Shown: positions 48,901 through 59,688 of the stretch, in pieces
Numbering within the stretch: the first letter of the stretch is position 1
How the letters are laid out: every line of letters begins with the position of its first letter
NCBI GenBank assembly: GCA_022885665.1
Contig: JAGQDJ010000051.1
Location: 491,155 to 555,154, forward strand
DNA length: 64,000 bases
Direction: 5' to 3'
DNA from: Triops longicaudatus
Lineage: Eukaryota > Arthropoda > Branchiopoda > Notostraca > Triopsidae
Translations under genes and position numbers: made by a program
The notes under the pieces: generated by a model
Databases searched by the model: none
What the model saw: only the letters and a program-made list of their open reading frames with translations
What the model was told of the DNA's origin: nothing

Positions 48901-50263
48901 TGGTATCTTCCCTAAAGGACAGTTCAACACTTACCTCAACAGGATATATAACAGATCTGCTTTGCGACGATATCAATCAGGCAAACGGTGTGACACCTTT
49001 CTGTATTTGACACTCTTTTCGGTCATTATTCACAACGAGCTTTTAAGAACGCCGTTTCATCCCTCTCCACACTCTTGTGCTATCATTCAATTGTCATATA
49101 ATCCCTTTCGCTTTGCACAATCTTCATGCTATAATACATAAGGAATATAACCGAAAAATAACACATACTTTGCACGATCAGCAAATGTTCCAAGCCCAAA
49201 ATCATACAAGTCACAAGACTAGCAATCACGATTCCGAATAAACACAGCTACGTATTCAAACCGACTTCTGTTTAATCCCATAGGGTCGCTTTTTTTCAAA
49301 TTTTATACACAAAGCAAAATATATAACCATCACCGTTTCACTGGTAATTTTTTCTCTCTCTCCATAAAATAAATGTCCGCTTAAAATTTGTCTTTCTCTA
49401 CCTCCAATTTTACAACGCCAAACACCCGTGGCTTATCTAATTGCTTTCAACTACCAAAAAAGCAATCGCAAATTCGTTTCTTGAAATCCAAGAATAATTT
49501 TTTTAAAAAAAATAACACAAACAGAATTTGCTTTCTATAATAACACTCCTTGCTTTTTAAAAGATTTAATTGGTAGCACAACCGGGGAGGAGGGGCTGAA
49601 AAGGCAACACAAGGAATTTATTTCGATGATTCAAGGTCTGTTTTTGCTTCAAAGTCAGTGCAGTCACCAGTCAGACCAATATAAACGGGTACATGCCGTC
49701 CCGCCTGGCTGAGCAAGCCGCTGCAAGTGAAACCCACCCGGCCTTACGCCAAAAGCACGGTACCGTAGGCAATGGTGCCGTACCATTGCCTTACATTTGT
49801 TTTTTCCCCTAACTCGCTTTGCAACCATGGAAGATTGTAGATACGTTTATTTAGTTTAGAAAATACGTTTTTGTTGAAAATGAGCAAACACGTTCACAAG
49901 ACGCAGGCAGCGGGGCAAAATGGCAGAGTTCTCACAGGTTTTTTCCTTAATTCAAAAACGGGTTAAAACTTGTAAAGCGGCCCAAATCCATAGCTTCATA
50001 TAAATCACCGGTATTGTTACATCAAGCTGTAATCGTAGCTGCAAGCAAGAAAATGAGCGTGCACTAGGGACTCTCCTGGTTACGTCACGAGTTACGTTAC
50101 GCGTCACTGCCAAAAGACCACTGGTCAATAAGGTATTCTGTACCCCCCGCGCAAGTCGAAGCCGGCTACGTAAGAGTTGCCTGACAAGGTACCGCTTAAA
50201 GCGAGTGCGCTACTATTGACACATTGACTAGCAACCCGGAAAATATGCGACATCTCGATCTTT
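45969..50263. other. Between Patronin exon 1 and the IRS stop codon
   Basis: Contains the IRS 3' UTR (right end) and the Patronin promoter and 5' UTR (left end). A hAT-like end is at 47378, a C-rich tract with an ambiguous base near 48123, and a moderately GC-rich patch at 49680-49800. No other gene seen. Confidence 0.5.
49846..49851 (-). promoter_or_regulatory. Possible IRS polyadenylation signal (AATAAA on - strand)
   Basis: AATAAA in the - strand sense, about 415 nt after the IRS stop codon. A second one lies near 49616. AT-rich DNA makes chance copies common, so this is suggestive only. Confidence 0.3.
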
Positions 50264-53200
50264 TTAAGAGTTTCTCTTCTCCCTCGTCATGCCTGTACTA
50301 ATGTTACGCAACCCTTCGCTTTTCTTAAAATCAATTTTAGCGTAACTAAGTCCGCTACTAACGCCACCTTCTGTCGGGAAAGCGAACGACGAACCAGGTC
50401 GGGCTGTCACTGCTGGCCGCGGGCTACGGGGTGCCTCGTCGTCTTTTGTTGCCATAGGCGCCAAGTCCAACGTAGCGTAGTGCAACTCGCGTTGTTGCTC
50501 ACCCAGCACAGAGGGCGGTCGTGAAGTAGAGGACGACGGCGACGGTGAGGACGAGTTGGCTTGCAGCGCCGGGCTGAGGTTGACTTGAGCACTGGGATTG
50601 CAAGTGAAAATGGTGCACGGAGAGGTGGGCGCCCACGCCACCGCTTGCAACTCGGCCGAAATGGCCATTTCCTCTCCCAGACTCGCCAACGAAGACGAGG
50701 ACAACCGATTAGCCACCATCGGCTTGGTCGCCGTTTTAGAGTGCCCGGGTGACAACTGTGATGACGCCACATCGTTGGTTACCAATTTGCCCGCGGGGAT
50801 GTCGCCCAAGGTGGAGAACGACGAGGCCGAGGCCGCGGGTTTGCTCGGAACCGGGGTAAACAGCCCCACGACGGAGTTCCGACTCCCGGCCGGCTGGTAA
50901 CTGTTGGATCGATAAATGTGTACGTTGCTTTTCCGTGGTTTGTCACCACTGTTATGCCGGCGGTGATGACTAATCCCGGTCCGCACCTTGTCCAATGCGC
51001 CTACCACGATTTTCTCCAAACTCGCCGCTCTTAGTTTGCTGGTGAAACTGCCGTTCTCCTTGTTCTCCTTGTCGACCGCCAGGGGCGCTAGGGCAGTGGC
51101 GCTTTGAGAGACGGCCTTAGTTGGCGTGGTGGCTTCGGACATTGACACAGAGGAGTTCAAACTGGGCGTGGATTCGGTCACGCTCTTTTCGGACTCGGTC
51201 TCCGGGCTCGGGAGGGGAGGCAAATCGTCGCGGACCGGGGATAGAGTGGCAGGATTGGCCGTCAGGGGCAAAGGAACAAGGAGACCGATGGGTGCCAGAG
51301 GGCGCGCAAAGTCCATGGGCAGGTAGGCAGATTCGTTCGCAGAGGGCGACGTGACTAGTTTGGTGGCCGGAGGTGGTAAGAGAGAGGCGGTGGTGGTCGC
51401 CACGGTGGGCGTGGCCGTCGGGCTGGGCTCAAACCCACAGGGCGAGATGGGGAATAGTACTTCAGGCAAGGGTGACAGTGGCGGTGGTGGGTGCTGCCGG
51501 GGTGACGCCGACATCCGCGTGACGTAGAGCTCGAAAGGAGGGTGTGGCCCGGAACTGTTTGAATCATTGCTGTTCACGCCCCTTCGGGTGGCTAAGCTCG
51601 GTTCCGTGTGCACGATACTAATCGGCTGACTGGAATTGGGGCGAACGGAGACCCCAGTTGGCGGCGACAGTTGCGCAAACGAAGAATTCGACGGACAATC
51701 CGGACTAGGCGGAGTCAAAGGGTTGTGGGAGAGGTTACGGGGCGAGGAGCCTGTTCGGGAGAACAGCGAACCGGGTTTCGGGAAATGGGGTAACATTTTC
51801 GGTTCCGAGTGGCGCTTTAGGCCGCCGGAACTGAAGAGCGGCGGGGATGTGTCTTCTGAAGGTGTGGGCGGGTCCTCGGACGACAGGAGGCGGGGTTTGG
51901 TTGATTTAGAGCGTTTGAGGGATGAAAAGGGACTGGGTGGCATGCTGCGCGCGCTGCGTGGTAACGTATTACCGGTTTTGTCGTCCATAGGGGGCGTGGC
52001 GATCTTGGGCAGCGTGCCCACCGAGTACTTTTTGCCTAGCAAGCTCGACAGGAACGAGGTTGAGGAAGAGTTTTTGGCGTGCGAAAGCGTCAGACCCGTT
52101 TTGGCGCCATGATCGAGCCCGTCAGGTGACGCTGGGGCGGAACAACGCATTTTTTGCTTCAGTTTGTCCATGTCGGAGGAGGGGCCAAAGGTCATTTCCA
52201 TGTAGTCTTCGTTCCGGATCTCACGCGAGTTTCGCAAGCTCGACTTGTGCAGACTATTTGGTCGCGACGTTCGATTTTCGTTGTACGACATGGGCAAGTA
52301 CTCGTTAGCGGGGGGGTCCTTCCTCGTACCCGGCAAGCTCATGTCCAGATAGGCGGAGTCGATATGAGGACTAACGAGGACCGGTTCCATAGGCAGGTAC
52401 TCGTTGTTGTCGGTGCTGAGCGACGGTATTGGCGCGGTTTTGCTACGTCTTTTCTTCTCTTTAAGCGACGTTTTACGTACCGACGGCGGCCGGACGAGTT
52501 CCACGTACTCGTCGTCTGCTAGGCTGTTGGATTCCGAGGTACGTTGCAAGTCTTCTTTGCTTGCATTCCTCGACGAGCGCTTCGACACGCGGGAGGAGCT
52601 GCGGGAGAGCGACCGGGGCGTGGTTGGAGCATTCATGGGCATGTACTCGTCCGCGGAAGGTGACTGGCAGCTGTTGTACTCGACATAATCCGTATCGCGA
52701 CCTTGTGGCACGCTCTCCAGCCTTTCGATGTCGTGTTTGGCGTGGTGTTTCTTGTCGGTGCGTCGCACGGATTCCAATTTACCCGCTGCACGGTGAAGAA
52801 ACGACGTTTTCGAGTTCGACCGCGGGCGGGAAGAGGGCGTTAGACTCGAGCAGGACGCTTTGCCCAAGCTATCGCTCGAACCGTAGCTGGTCCCCGTCCT
52901 GTCGTCGTGTTCCCGGTCGCCTGGGTCCCGATCGGCGATGCTACTGCCTAAACTGTCCGAACTAACGTACCGGTGCGGGCTTTTGGTCTTGTCCACCTCC
53001 TGGTGGCCACCGTTGTAGTCGACCACCATGAGGTCACCACCGGGCCTACAGCGCGGTGACGCCAGGCTGCCGAAGAACACGTTCTTGAGGATGCTGTTGG
53101 ACTGCCAAGAGACGGGGAAAGGGGAGGAGTTGAGTAACGGTGCACTGAGGGATTTCTTCCGCGGCTGGGAGGCGGAGGAGGAGCCAGTGGTGGCTGGTAA

Positions 53201-53559
53201 GAGGCCGAGTATGATTTCAGGCCGAGCGATCACGTTTGAAGAGCGTTTCGAGCCAACAGAGAAAGCGCGGACGCGAGGGTTGTGGTTGGCTTCGGGGGAA
53301 GGAATGGTTTCTAGACGCATTTTGGGCCGATGGTCCGGACGCGAGCCGACCGAGTAAGCTCGGAAGGGGCGACCCCCCAAGGGGGGTAGGTCGTCGTCCT
53401 CTGAGGGAGTTAGCAGCGAAGCGACCTTGTCCAAATGGAAGTCAGCGAGACGAAGGGGAGGCGGGGGCGTGCCTAAGGACAACGAGGGCGTCCCTGATGT
53501 GACGGAACTGGCTAAAGAGCAGCTTGAGGCAGGAGACATTCGTCCTCGTGCGTGGACGT
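50264..53559 (-). CDS. chico: IRS exon 10 (large 3' terminal coding exon)
   Basis: 3296 nt with the stop TAA at 50266-50264. It begins DVHARGRMSPASSCSLASS, then GRPFRAYSVGSRP and VRAFSVGSK. Further YxxM motifs are YMPM, YLPM, YLDM, YLPM, YMEM and YLPM. The tail carries HYATLDL and SYAKIDF. The acceptor is a strong TTAACTTTTTTAG. The exon is GC-rich compared with its flanks, and long overlapping frames on the opposite strand are shadows of it. Confidence 0.96.
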
Positions 53560-56500
53560 CTAAAAAAGTTAAAGAAAGTAATTAGGCTAAGAATAATGCG
53601 TAGCTTAAGTGCTTTTATGAATATGTTATTAGTTTGCGCAATTTCTTAGAGAATAAATCCTTAACTGTACCTTAAGAACCGTGGTCACCGAAATTCAGTT
53701 ACAAATTTCACACACAGGAAAACTGGGCTTTGCCAGCAACCTAGTTTAGGTACTAAGCACAGTACTTCTCGATTGAGGGTAAATTATCCCCAATCGGGTA
53801 AACGTCGCTTGGATTTGGAGTCAATCTTGAAGGAAACTATATTCCAATTCCTTAAATTTGCTTATGGCATTTTTTTCCCCGAAAGTACTGCAATGCTAAA
53901 ATAACGTTTTCCTAGCCTACCAATTTGCTTTTGGTTGGATTTAAAATATTTTTGTATGAAGGGCTACGTTTTAACTAACTGAGGTATGGGAGAAAATTAC
54001 GTATTAAGCGATTCAGGCTTTGTCACCCAAACTGCTCAATAATTTTGCAGTCAATTTCCGACTGTAAAAATGACGTACAGTGATTATCATAGCACACGGT
54101 CAATATGCTTTACAACACGTAAATTTGTACAAAGCGAGTAGAATTTGGATGTTTTAGGGTAAGTTTTTTTTTTCTGGAACTTAGTTTAAGTGCATGATGC
54201 ATTTTAACTAATATCTTGAGGAAACTTAAAGTTGTATCTGCCAATTAGTTCCGGAAAAATCACCTGAGAAGTTTAGACAATTTTTACAGGCTGTAACTCC
54301 ACATTAATGAAAAATTCCGGCTTAGTTCTCGTTAAAAAAAAAAGTCCCTTAAAACGTCTCAAATGAACCTTCAAGTCAAATTGCCAAATTAAGATTCACA
54401 AAAATGCTTCAATGGAGTTTTTTTCTAACAAATTCATGCGAATTTTCTTCCATATTCTCGACACTGTGTAACAGACCTTACGACTCAAAACTATACCGTC
54501 GACAACTATTTTTGGAAATACTGAATATTTCTTGCCAAATAGTCTGAGCCATTTAGGGTGATTCCTTTAACGTTCAGTTAGGTGCACAATATTCTGAAAC
54601 ATATTTTTACTTGGCATTTGAAAGATATAGGCTGTGCGCACCGAAAACCTAGGTTAACTGCTCAATTAGTGCTCCTCACCAGTTATCCTCACTCCCGTAA
54701 ATCGTCTATCAGAAAGCTACGAAATCAGGAATTCTGATTTTTTCCATGTTTTCTGTTGAAATCACTGTTACATTTGTTCTCTAAAGCCGTGAAAATCAAC
54801 ACAAAATAGTCAGAGAAGAATTTAAAAAGGCTCGCAAATTGTTATAATTAAGTAAGAGACTAGGACAATGCTCCATAGACGTTCCCCTCTAAAAACTAAT
54901 TAAGCAACCCGAGATCTTCACGTATCCTGCTAAATCTACTTGAACTCCACGAACCTGTACAGTTCATTGGCAGTATGATAAAACCATGCACGTGCAACCT
55001 TTGTATGTTATCCCTCAATATGCAACGATATGCTTTACAACCCGAGAACATTCCACCTGTAAATGAGCAAAGGTTTTTATGGAACTGTAACGCGCAGTTT
55101 ATCCCAATAAACAGATCTTTGCCCTCATTCCAGACCCTGTAAATTTATTCCTATTTGGCCATAACGTCTTACCATAAATAATGAACAAATTTCAAAACAG
55201 GGAGGAAAAGGAGGATGCGTGATCATCTACACGTGTATCTGGTCCTAAATCTCTTCGCTTTAATTACTACCACGAGTGCAATTACCTTTTGGAAGGCTTC
55301 GTCTGGGCTTCATATCCATGTACGCAGCATGCTCGTCAATGCATTGCGGAGCCATAGGAACGTAGCCATCAGGAACATCTTCGCCAATACTACTTGACCT
55401 CGTGTGGTGACCAGATTTCTCTCCTAGACAAATTGTTTACAAATACGGAACAAATACGGAATGCTGAGAATGCATACAAAGCAAGCTATTTAACACAATT
55501 TAAAGTTTTCCAACGCCATACAAACTTGAAGCAAATTATATATAAATTTTTTAGCAATATTACCAGGAGCCATGGGCATGTACGCATCATGTGTATTGCT
55601 AGGCGACCACGGCGACGCGTTCGAGCTGCTCATGTCCATGTACACACTTTGCGAACCAGACGTACTTTTGAGTGGCATATGTGCTAATCCCAATCTTGAC
55701 TTTATGCTCGCTGGTTTGCTGACTTTGTTTGCAGAAACGCACGTTCTTGTAGCGACCGGGGAGGACGCTAAACTTGCTTTCGGTGTCATGGACAAGTAAT
55801 TGCCACCTTGGTCCGTATCAGGTGGCTGCTGGGCGTGGATGCCATTGCTGGCGTTATCTCCCGCGCCAGCGCCACCACCAGCCATATTCATGTAATCGTC
55901 CGTTTCCTCCACAATGGCCGGCTCGGACGGTAAGCTATTCTCGGGTGTGTGCGAATAACTCAGGCGCCCGCCGCTGCCGCCGTGCAGGTGATGGTGATGG
56001 ATCGTCAAGACGGCCGCGAAATCGTGATCGTCAATTGAAAGCGAAGAACTGGCCGAATCTGTTGAGCATGCGATGGACCCAGGACTAAACAATGAAAAGT
56101 AAAGTTCCCAACAATGAAACAAGATGAGTCGATTAAGCACAAAATGCCAAAACCGTAGCAAACTTTAAGCTTCAAAAAGAAAAATACAACAACCAGGAAA
56201 AGTCAGGAAATTTTCAGAATTTACAAAATCGATAACAGGAAAGTTGGAAAACTCAAGAGGAACAAAAATAATAAAACTCGAGAAATAAGAAAGGTTGAGA
56301 AATGTAAAAAACACGACAAAGATTTTAAGAACTCATAAAATTTAATGTAAGACAGGTAATTATTATGAAGAACTATAAATATCACACTTACTCTAAAAAC
56401 AGACAACCAGCAATTTCACGCTTTAAAACACAAAAGAACGAAATAAGGAAGTCGTAAATCTTCAGATAATCACTAAATAATATAATAATCGCACAGATAA

Positions 56501-59500
56501 AAATAATATAGATAATAAATAAAAGGTCCAAAGAAACACAAAAAAAAAGAACATCAGCAAATTTGAAAAACACAAAAAGAAAGGAGAAAAATACACAAAT
56601 CGTCATAAAAATCCTGAAAAATTCTACAAGTTTCTAAGATCAAGAACGAATCAAAATTTTAAATGCTGGAAAATTAAACAAAATTTACAGAAAATAGAAA
56701 AACCTTAGGTTAACAACTGAGGACAAAAATATGTATTCAAATACATAAGGTGACAAGAAAAGAAACTGTATGGAGGCAGAAAAATAAGTGATGAAAATGT
56801 AACAATAATTACCTCGCTAAGACGGAAGTAGGGGGCGGGGACGAGGAAATCGCTCTCGAATAGACAGACGTTGGTCTCTGATGATCGGGAGTGAATAAAT
56901 GGGAATTTTTATCCCGATGCCCCATCTGTTGCATAACTTCAGACTGGTTAGGATGAGAACCCGAGTAGGCGACGGTAATATTAGGCCCTTCGCTAATAGT
57001 TCGCGGTCGCGAAGATAACGAATCCGCTCGGTCTCGTATCAACGACGTCGCTCCTGTTTTCATGAGCAAACTTGAATTAATCGAAACTGCCAACGCATGG
57101 AAAATACTTAAATAAATTCAAGCAAAAAGAATACAATAGAAAAAAGACGAATCTTTCCTTTGCAAAACCGAACTTAAGTTTGTAAAACAAGAAATTAACA
57201 ACGGTTTGAAATAAATAAACAAAAAGTCCGAAATAAACAAACGCAGAAGAAAATAACAGCAAATGCTCATTTACTTCGTTTGATTGAGTATTGAATATAA
57301 TATAATTTATTGTACTTTAGTGTTATGTTGTCACCGCAGTAAACACATCGAAACATTCTGGAGTCAAATAAAACAAAAAATTAATAAAAAGAGAAAGAGA
57401 AATCCGAAGAAAATGACATAGCTATAAAAAAATAAAAGACAGGGGGAATGAACTATTGAAATGTTGAACCTGGTGTTGTTTGCCGTCTGCCGCCAACGCT
57501 TATGGGTTTAGAGGATTCAGTGGCAGACGAAGATCTCGTTCTCGGTCTCGGCGGTAAATCTTCCTTGACGCAAGCTCGCATTGCACTACAAACACCCACA
57601 AAAAAAGCCAATGTTTGAAATTCCCAGAAACAATCTTATAGCCAATGTCGAACGCCAGACTTTCAGGGGAAGCTCACGTACTTGAGAATGGCTTCGTGCA
57701 TGTTTTGAGCAATGGTATTATCTTCCGTCTGCATCCACAACTCCCCAGCTCCGGTGCAAGACGATCGGCCAAGTTCCATATAGAAAAAACCGTCTGAGTG
57801 CCCACAACGCCTAATACTCATAAGCTGCAAAGAAAAATACACATTATAAAATCTTGTCTGCTTTTTAACCAGAAACAACTCTATTATTAACTTATTTTAA
57901 CTGAATTAGTAGACGGTAGCAATAATAAAAGCATTAGTCAGTTATTTAAAATAACTCGAAAATGAGTCAATAAATTATTATAATATTTATTTACTTGAAA
58001 TTCTTTCGTGTCGGGAGGTTCAGTATGGGGCATTTTGACGAGGGTGAGTGATGTAGCGGATAGACAAAGTCTGTACGGTCCTACAATGTTCTGTTGGCCG
58101 CCTAATCCTTTCTTTTTCACGTTGACTTGCCACAAGTGTTCTGCACATACAAGATATACAGTCCACGACAGGTGATTCCTTCTTTCTGGATTTTCATGAA
58201 TGAATAAAACAATAATGTTTTTATTGGCTTACCAAAAGTGGGTCTAGGCGTTCCGCCCGTTTCGTTCTTCCCACGCTGTAGTAACAACATCGATCCTAAC
58301 CAAGCCTCCAGTTCTTCTTCGCTCTCACAAGCCACAGCGAAGCAATCATCCCGGGTGTATAAAGCCAACGCTAGTTTGTGTTTGCTGTCTGATTTCCGAT
58401 TTATGCTAAAGCAGGTCTTCAATACAATCGACCTACAAGACACAAGGGAACAAAGACAAAAAACGTGATTTAGAGCCTTTCAAGACTTTAACCCAAATTT
58501 ACCGTTTAGGAGGCAAGCCATGCCGCCATTTCTTTTCGTTATCATAGTATTCCAGACGAGCAGGGCCATGGATCGCAGAATCACCGCGTAAAACGAAAAA
58601 CTTCTTCTTCATACGCTGGAAAAGGAAAAGACAACTATTACCAACGTTTATCTTTTTCCTCATGGTGTGAAAACCCAAGTTGTATAGCAGTGCTTCCAAC
58701 TACTGAGCATAAAAGTTAAATTTTAGCTATAAGCATCGAATGACTGGAATTACCAATTTTGTGTTTTAAATTGTTGTCTAAAGTACGTAACTAAGATCAT
58801 TCAGCTATTATGGATAAGACTTTGGTTAAGTATCCCAACAATATAGCTTAACTAGGCTTCTGAACACAAAACAGCTCAAAACTGAATTTTACATACAAAA
58901 AAAAATCCAACTTAAGAGATAGCTTGTAAACCTATGTCTTGTAAATAAATTCAACGAGGGAAAGCAAGGTTAGTAAACCAAAGTTTTATTTGAGCTAACG
59001 ACATATACGAAACAAGGTTACGTTACAACAGGATCTGCGCAAACTTCAATTTACATAGTTAGTAGAATTTGCCTAGCTTTTAATCTCATGCACCAATGTG
59101 TACAAGGTATGCTATGGCTGACAAATGAATGTTAATGCTCGAATTTGGTTATTAACCAGCAAGCGATGCTTAGCTCGGGTAAGAAACGAAGGATTGCAAA
59201 AATTTAAAAGTTGTACGCATATGAGCTAAATATTCAGTTTAGTTACCAACTAGCTAAACACGTGCTACTTAAAGTTAATTATCTCACTTGGGTACTTAAC
59301 CAATAATAGATAATAAACAAGGTTGTGGGTACTGATTTCATAGAGATTGATGCAATAAACAAGGCAAACAAGACTGAGCTGACTTTAGGAGTTACCCTTT
59401 AACCTAGATCTGGTAACCAAGGTTAAGGAGGTAAACTAAGGTTACTATCCCAAGGTTAATAGCCTAGCTTACGTAATTCACCAAGGTTAACTTGACCACC

Positions 59501-59688
59501 AGGTGGAGGAGTTGAAACAAGTGTCACGTTCTTTTTTGTTTATTTACTTTCAATTTGCGTAGCTGGCCTTTGCGGATGATATCCGATGCATCAATTTCAT
59601 GGCACTTATCAATGGATGAGCTGGAGATTGTACTCCCTTCCAAGGAGCCTAAGGCTGTATGTATAGAGGTGCCACTTCTGTACGACAT
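50264..59688 (-). CDS. chico: Insulin receptor substrate (IRS, chico orthologue), gene-level span
   Basis: Adaptor recruited to activated insulin/IGF receptors; its phosphorylated tyrosines recruit PI3K, Grb2 and SHP2-type proteins at the plasma membrane. Ten coding exons join in frame to about 1695 residues: PH domain (~38-138), PTB domain (~153-252), then a long disordered tail. I count twelve YxxM PI3K-type motifs, at Y442, Y474, Y526, Y546, Y572 and Y586 and six more in the last exon. The first, YMNM, also fits a Grb2 site. RAYSVGSRP and RAFSVGSK are the conserved IRS serine sites. The C-terminus has HYATLDL and SYAKIDF, SHP2/Csw-type sites. The length is large for an arthropod IRS. Family identity is beyond reasonable doubt. 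Confidence 0.96.
53560..55285. other. IRS intron 9
   Basis: 1.7 kb; mostly occupied by the second hAT-like copy and a related element end at 54667. No coding seen. Confidence 0.6.
53760..54575. mobile_element. hAT-like non-autonomous element (copy 2, diverged)
   Basis: Starts CAGTACTTCTCGATTG and aligns by eye along most of copy 1. Anchor words are CCCAAACTGCTCA, a GAGAAG.TTAGAC segment and the GAGCCATTT/GAACCATTT end. The right inverted end was not found, so the right boundary is approximate. Confidence 0.6.
55286..55423 (-). CDS. chico: IRS exon 9 (two YxxM motifs)
   Basis: Too short to stand out as an open frame. The splice-bounded frame reads EKSGHHTRSSSIGEDVPDGY with YVPM, then AAYMDMKPRRSLPK. 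Phase 1 in and out; acceptor TTTGTCTAG, donor AAAG/GTAATT. Confidence 0.9.
55564..56084 (-). CDS. chico: IRS exon 8 (four YxxM motifs)
   Basis: Starts SPGSIACSTDSASSSLSIDD, then a His-rich patch (HHHHLHGG) and tyrosine motifs DDYMNM, GNYLSM, SVYMDM and DAYMPM. Phase 2 in, phase 1 out. Confidence 0.94.
56085..56812. other. IRS intron 7
   Basis: 728 nt, extremely A-rich on the + strand; nothing recognised. Confidence 0.6.
56813..57086 (-). CDS. chico: IRS exon 7
   Basis: Reads to SLIRDRADSLSSRPRTISEG, the conserved Ser/Arg linker after the PTB domain. There are two usable in-phase acceptors: GGCAG (start 57086) and ACAG (start 57053), 33 nt apart; either keeps the frame. The donor AG/GTAATT leaves phase 2. 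Confidence 0.88.
57087..57469. other. IRS intron 6
   Basis: 383 nt, AT-rich; nothing recognised. Confidence 0.6.
57470..57585 (-). CDS. chico: IRS exon 6
   Basis: Closes the PTB helix (NAMRACVKEDLPPRPRTRSS) and adds the conserved SKPISVGGRRQ linker. Phase 2 in, phase 1 out; acceptor GTGTTTGTAG, donor CAG/GTTCAA. Confidence 0.9.
57682..57824 (-). CDS. chico: IRS exon 5 (PTB domain)
   Basis: Reads LMSIRRCGHSDGFFYMELGR, then CTGAGELWMQTEDNTIAQNM, the conserved PTB core. Both PTB Args expected at the phosphotyrosine pocket (IRRCG and GR) are present. The donor AA/GTACGT leaves phase 2. Confidence 0.96.
57995..58140 (-). CDS. chico: IRS exon 4 (PTB domain start)
   Basis: Reads EHLWQVNVKKKGLGGQQNIV, then GPYRLCLSATSLTLVKM, the opening strands of the IRS-type PTB domain that binds NPxpY on the receptor. 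Phase 1 in, phase 0 out. Confidence 0.95.
58233..58432 (-). CDS. chico: IRS exon 3 (PH domain end)
   Basis: Reads SIVLKTCFSINRKSDSKHKL, then YTRDDCFAVACESEEELEAW and LGSMLLLQRG, the last PH strands and C-terminal helix with its invariant Trp. Phase 2 in, phase 1 out. Confidence 0.94.
58503..58615 (-). CDS. chico: IRS exon 2 (PH domain)
   Basis: Reads RMKKKFFVLRGDS, then PARLEYYDNEKKWRHGLPPK, the core PH strands typical of IRS proteins. Phase 0 in, phase 2 out; acceptor CTTTTCCAG, donor CG/GTAAAT. Confidence 0.94.
58616..59547. other. IRS intron 1
   Basis: 932 nt. Words of the CAAGGTTAA type recur between 59350 and 59500, a low-copy degenerate repeat. No coding seen. Confidence 0.55.
59548..59688 (-). 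CDS. chico: IRS exon 1 (start codon, PH domain start)
   Basis: ATG at 59688 opens 47 codons (MSYRSGTSIH...) ending ASDIIRKGQLRKLK, the first strand of the IRS PH domain, with an AAA/GTAAAT donor in phase 0. No earlier in-frame ATG is seen in the sequence just upstream. Confidence 0.88.

Noticed and set aside
51636..52112. 158-codon + strand frame opposite IRS exon 10, and several similar ones
   Set aside because: Long antisense frames arise from the GC-rich, biased codon use of the real - strand exon; no domain and no splice context.
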